Origin: Ruminococcaceae bacterium D5
GTDB taxonomy: Bacteria > Bacillota > Clostridia > Oscillospirales > Ruminococcaceae
Reading direction: 5' to 3'
Assembly (NCBI GenBank): GCA_900113995.1
Contig: FORK01000016.1
Span: 21,388 to 85,387 of the forward strand
DNA: 64,000 nt
In this document: one piece after another, positions 61,174 through 64,000 of the stretch
Position numbering within the stretch: the first letter of the stretch is position 1
Layout: every line of letters begins with the position of its first letter
Translations under genes and position numbers: made by a program
The notes under the pieces: model-generated
Databases searched by the model: none
What the model saw: only the letters and a program-made list of their open reading frames with translations
Told to the model about the DNA's origin: nothing

Positions 61174-62176
61174 GATTGCGGCGCGGCTCTTTGCAGTGCG
61201 AAACGGCGCTGTTTTGAAGGAACTGAACGCCGATGAGATGAAGGTAACCTGTTCGGCGGAGGCCGAAATGAAGCGGTCCTTCTCCTGCCGCATCCGGTAT
61301 GACGCGGAGGTGGACTTGCTTACCGACCGGCTGCGCCCGGTGCAGGTGATCGACGGCAGGGAATATCCGCTGGGGGAATTTCTTGCCGCCACCGTATCCA
61401 TGACGGAGCAGAACGGCTGCCGCGGCTGGGAAGCGGAGTGCTACGACCAGACGCTGCTGCTGCGGCAGACGACAGCCGCCGGGGCGCTGCGCTTCGCGGC
61501 GGGAACCCCTTATCTCAGCGCGGTCCGGTCGCTGCTGGCGGAATGCGGGATTACGCGGGTCGTCGCCGAGCCCTGCCCCCTGACGCTTTCCGCCGACCGC
61601 GAGGACTGGGAGCCGGGCACAAGCTATCTTTCCATCGCAAACGAGCTGCTGGCGGCGGTCAACTATGAGGGAATCTGGTTTGATTCCGCCGGAGCGGCCC
61701 GATTGGGCAGGGCCAGGGCGGCATCGGCGGGAAATGTTTCGCACAGCTACCGGGCGGGGGAATATTCGCTGCTCTGCGAGGGGATTACCCGCGAATCCGA
61801 CGCCTACGAGGCGTACAACGTCTTTACCGCGGTGTATTCCCTGTCGGATGCGGCACCGATGACGGCCGTCTCGGTCAACGACAGTCCGCTGTCTCCTGTT
61901 TCGACGGTGCGCCGGGGGAGAAAAATCTGCGCCCCGGTGCAGTTCGTGGAGGACATCGCCTCCCGGGAGGAGCTTCAGGCCTTCGCGGACCGGCTGCGGG
62001 CCGAATCGCTGCTGGCGTCCGAGACGGCAGAATTTGAGACGGCGCCTTTCCCGACCCACGAGACGGGGGAGATTGTGGCCCTCGAAGGAGCGATCTATCG
62101 GGAAACCGGGTGGACGCTCAGGCTGGGCTTTGGCGGATCGTATCTTCACCGCGCGAGGAGGGCGATTTTGATATGA
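61154..62176 (+). CDS. Phage baseplate hub / tail-associated protein
   Basis: 340 residues from the ATG at 61154 (61151 is also possible; TGGAGGG upstream). Beta-rich, with YPLGEFLAATVSMTEQNGCR, WEAECYDQTLLLRQT, LTLSADREDWEPGTSYLSIA and a YNVFTAVYS core. This is the gp27/XkdQ-like hub fold found at the N terminus of Tal proteins. It lacks the long C-terminal extension or peptidase domain of many Tal proteins. Its stop overlaps the next start. Confidence 0.75.
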   Translation: MADGRYEIAARLFAVRNGAVLKELNADEMKVTCSAEAEMKRSFSCRIRYDAEVDLLTDRLRPVQVIDGREYPLGEFLAATVSMTEQNGCRGWEAECYDQTLLLRQTTAAGALRFAAGTPYLSAVRSLLAECGITRVVAEPCPLTLSADREDWEPGTSYLSIANELLAAVNYEGIWFDSAGAARLGRARAASAGNVSHSYRAGEYSLLCEGITRESDAYEAYNVFTAVYSLSDAAPMTAVSVNDSPLSPVSTVRRGRKICAPVQFVEDIASREELQAFADRLRAESLLASETAEFETAPFPTHETGEIVALEGAIYRETGWTLRLGFGGSYLHRARRAILI

Positions 62177-62424
62177 TGATGGATTATCAGACGCGGCGGA
62201 GGCTGGCATCGGCGGAAACCGCGCCCGCCGCTTATCAGTTTGCGACGGTGGCGGGGATTTTTGAGGACGGCCTGACGCTGATTTTTGATGGCGAGGGAGC
62301 CGCGCGGATCAAGCACTATCCATGCAACGCGGCGGTTTCATTTTCCGCAGGACAGCGGGTGCGTGTGGAAAAGGTCGGCGGCACTTATGTCGCGGCGTAT
62401 CCAATCAAAGGAGGGAACACATGA
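62173..62424 (+). CDS. Small phage baseplate protein
   Basis: 83 residues from the ATG at 62173, which overlaps the previous stop; two further in-frame ATGs follow directly. Small beta-barrel pattern: ATVAGIFEDGLTLIFDGEG, FSAGQRVRVEKVGGTYVAAY. It resembles the OB-fold or SH3-like small proteins that follow the hub in siphophages. Overlaps the next gene by 4 bp. Confidence 0.6.
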   Translation: MMMDYQTRRRLASAETAPAAYQFATVAGIFEDGLTLIFDGEGAARIKHYPCNAAVSFSAGQRVRVEKVGGTYVAAYPIKGGNT

Positions 62425-63863
62425 TTACCTTATCGACAGATGGCAAGACGATTGACACCGGACCGGCCGCGCGGCTGATCACCGAAGGGGAGAAAAACGC
62501 CGATGTGATCCAAATCGAGATGCCGGTGAGATATGGCACACTTGATTTGGCGGCGCTCACCTGGGTGCTGGCCGGAGTGACCGACCGGGAGACGCGGGTG
62601 GAGCAGGAGCTGGCCAAGGATACCTCCGGCGGGCTGACGCTGCAATGGACGGTCACTGGGGACTGGGCGGCGGTTCCCGGCAGGATGCGGCTGGAGCTTT
62701 CCGGCATTTCGGCGGATGGCGCAGCGGTGATCAAGTTTACCGGAAATCCGATCGAGGTGCGTCCGGCGGCGGAAATATACGGCCTCCCGCGCCCTGAGCT
62801 GTCCGAACAGTATCTTGAAACGATGCGTGAACTGGTCGAACAGGCGCGGGAGGCCGCCGATGCTCTGGCAAACGCGGGGCTTAAAATCCTCGGGTATTAT
62901 GACAGCCTGACCGCGCTGGCCGAAGCGGTGACAAATCCGCAGATCGGTGATCTGTATGGGGTGGGGCCAAGCGGCGAGATGTATGCCTATGTCTGGGACG
63001 GGGAGAAATGGGCAAAGGGGCAGACCCTTTCTGCCGCCGCAGGCGCGGTCTCAAGCGTATTCGGCAGGGCGGGGGATGTGACCGCGCAGGCCGGGGACTA
63101 TACCGCCGCGCAGGTGGGGGCGAGGCCGGACAGTTGGATGCCGGCCGCCGCTGACGTGGGGGCAGTGGACGGAGCAACCGGTCAGGGCAGCGCGGTGCGC
63201 ATCAGCAACCGGAATCTGCTCGATAACGGGGATTTCCGCAATCCGGTAAATCAGAGGGGGCAGACGAGCTATACAGGAAACGGGTACGGGATTGACAGGT
63301 GGAAGGTCAGCACCAACAACAGCACCGCTGCGGTTTCTGTAGGAGACGGGTGTATTGATTTTACGTCAGATGCCAGCGGCACCTATATCAACTTTTCGAG
63401 CACTGTGGAAAAGGTTAAGCCCGGAAATTACACCCTGTCTTTTCTCGTAGATGATTATACAAAGGCACAACAGATTTTTTTACAGGGCAAGGTTAGCCAA
63501 ATGGTTTTTACTTCGAACCTGCTGACCATGACTTTTTCGGTTGCCGAAACCTCCGCGATCGCAGTTGGAATCCAGAAAAAAGCTGCAAGCAGTACGCTGA
63601 AAATCTACGCCGCCAAGCTGGAACTCGGTTCCGTTCAGACTCTGGCCCATCAGGAAAACGGTGTGTGGGTTTTAAACGATCCGCCGCCGAATTACGCGGA
63701 GGAGCTGGCGAAGTGTCAGAGATACTATCAGCTCTATACCTCCGCAGCGCAGCGGCCAACGAATGGCGCGGATTGCAGGCCTGTCATGCGCATTGCCAAC
63801 CCAAGCCAGGGGACAATCGCAATAAGCGGTACCACCTATTACTTCAACGACGCCAACCTGTAG
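62421..63863 (+). CDS. Phage baseplate upper protein / tail fibre
   Basis: 480 residues. The N-terminal 130 residues resemble BppU (IEMPVRYGTLDLAALTWVLA, KDTSGGLTLQWTV), then a short coiled coil (LSEQYLETMRELVEQAREAA), a segment with VFGRAGDVTAQAGDYTAAQV as found in many fibres, and a receptor-binding C terminus (NRNLLDNGDFRNPVNQRGQT). From about 63230 the DNA is clearly lower in GC than the rest of the operon, as often seen for exchanged adhesin tips. The start at 62421 follows GGAGGGAAC. Confidence 0.82.
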   Translation: MITLSTDGKTIDTGPAARLITEGEKNADVIQIEMPVRYGTLDLAALTWVLAGVTDRETRVEQELAKDTSGGLTLQWTVTGDWAAVPGRMRLELSGISADGAAVIKFTGNPIEVRPAAEIYGLPRPELSEQYLETMRELVEQAREAADALANAGLKILGYYDSLTALAEAVTNPQIGDLYGVGPSGEMYAYVWDGEKWAKGQTLSAAAGAVSSVFGRAGDVTAQAGDYTAAQVGARPDSWMPAAADVGAVDGATGQGSAVRISNRNLLDNGDFRNPVNQRGQTSYTGNGYGIDRWKVSTNNSTAAVSVGDGCIDFTSDASGTYINFSSTVEKVKPGNYTLSFLVDDYTKAQQIFLQGKVSQMVFTSNLLTMTFSVAETSAIAVGIQKKAASSTLKIYAAKLELGSVQTLAHQENGVWVLNDPPPNYAEELAKCQRYYQLYTSAAQRPTNGADCRPVMRIANPSQGTIAISGTTYYFNDANL

Positions 63864-63876
63864 GGAGGGAAAGCAA

Positions 63877-64000
63877 ATGGAAGGAAACAGGCACTACCTT
63901 TTGATCGACGAGGCAGGGCGCATCCTTGCAGGATGGTCGGACGGGCCGTTCCCTGACCGGGATACTTCCGGGGCGGTTTTGCTGCGGGAGGATGGCGGCT
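63877..64000 (+). CDS. Phage tail-region protein, cut by the window end
   Basis: The first 41 residues are visible, MEGNRHYLLIDEAGRILAGW followed by SDGPFPDR, after GGGAGGGAAAGCAA. It follows the fibre gene by 13 bp and is probably a fibre-assembly or small tail protein. The 3' end lies outside the window. Confidence 0.6.
   Translation, partial: MEGNRHYLLIDEAGRILAGWSDGPFPDRDTSGAVLLREDGG

Overview
The window is GC-rich (roughly 60-65% G+C by eye) bacterial chromosome with AGGAGG-type ribosome sites, a Noc-type ParB protein, a serine T-box, DUF6514, DUF1847, UPF0340 and DUF4430 proteins and clostridial-type mobile DNA. This fits a member of the Bacillota, class Clostridia, most likely an Oscillospiraceae/Ruminococcaceae-like gut organism. 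No rRNA or tRNA gene was seen, so the placement rests on gene families only.

Layout. 0-1.4 kb: der, whose 3' end is tandemly repeated. 1.6-6.8 kb: an IS200-type insertion sequence beside a remnant of an integrative element (large serine recombinase, TnpW, sigma-like regulator, zinc-finger protein, truncated rhuM). The element stops exactly where a candidate structured RNA begins; a second copy of that RNA lies at 17.4 kb. 7.2-26.9 kb: housekeeping genes: a GIY-YIG protein, noc, a copper operon (copA fused to copZ, plus csoR), a UPF0173 hydrolase, a DUF4430/ECF S-component pair, a YgiQ radical SAM protein, phosphoglycerate mutase, a C45 peptidase, T-box-serS, gdhA, serC, an M20 dipeptidase and ridA.

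27-41 kb is a cell-envelope region on the minus strand. Two paralogous, membrane-anchored, Ser/Pro-stalked surface proteins precede a MoxR ATPase / DUF58 / transglutaminase-fold operon, in which the transglutaminase appears to lack its catalytic Cys and His. After that come a PrsA-like lipoprotein, UPF0340, an M20 amidohydrolase and another lipoprotein. 41.7-50.2 kb holds redox and metabolic genes (DUF362 ferredoxin, DUF1847, SDR, thioredoxin-reductase-like, Nudix, class II aldolase), a frameshifted MATE transporter and a GH25 lysozyme, followed by a DUF6514 gene and mscL.

From 51.3 kb to the right edge runs a colinear phage morphogenesis cluster: small and large terminase, portal, scaffold, capsid, connectors, tail tube, chaperones, tape-measure remnant, distal tail, hub, baseplate/fibre. 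It abuts mscL directly, with no integrase, repressor or replication genes on that side. It lacks a MuF-type head protein, its capsid carries an extra Ig-like domain, and its only tape-measure candidate is 124 residues. It is either a decayed prophage or a domesticated particle-forming locus, and is the most interesting part of the window.

A second theme is a set of short tandem repeats with periods of about 52-64 bp, each with its own sequence, next to gene ends at many sites (1.3, 12.4, 19.1, 38.3, 41.5 and 43.0 kb). They resemble the interspersed repeat units of mycobacteria in placement and unit size.
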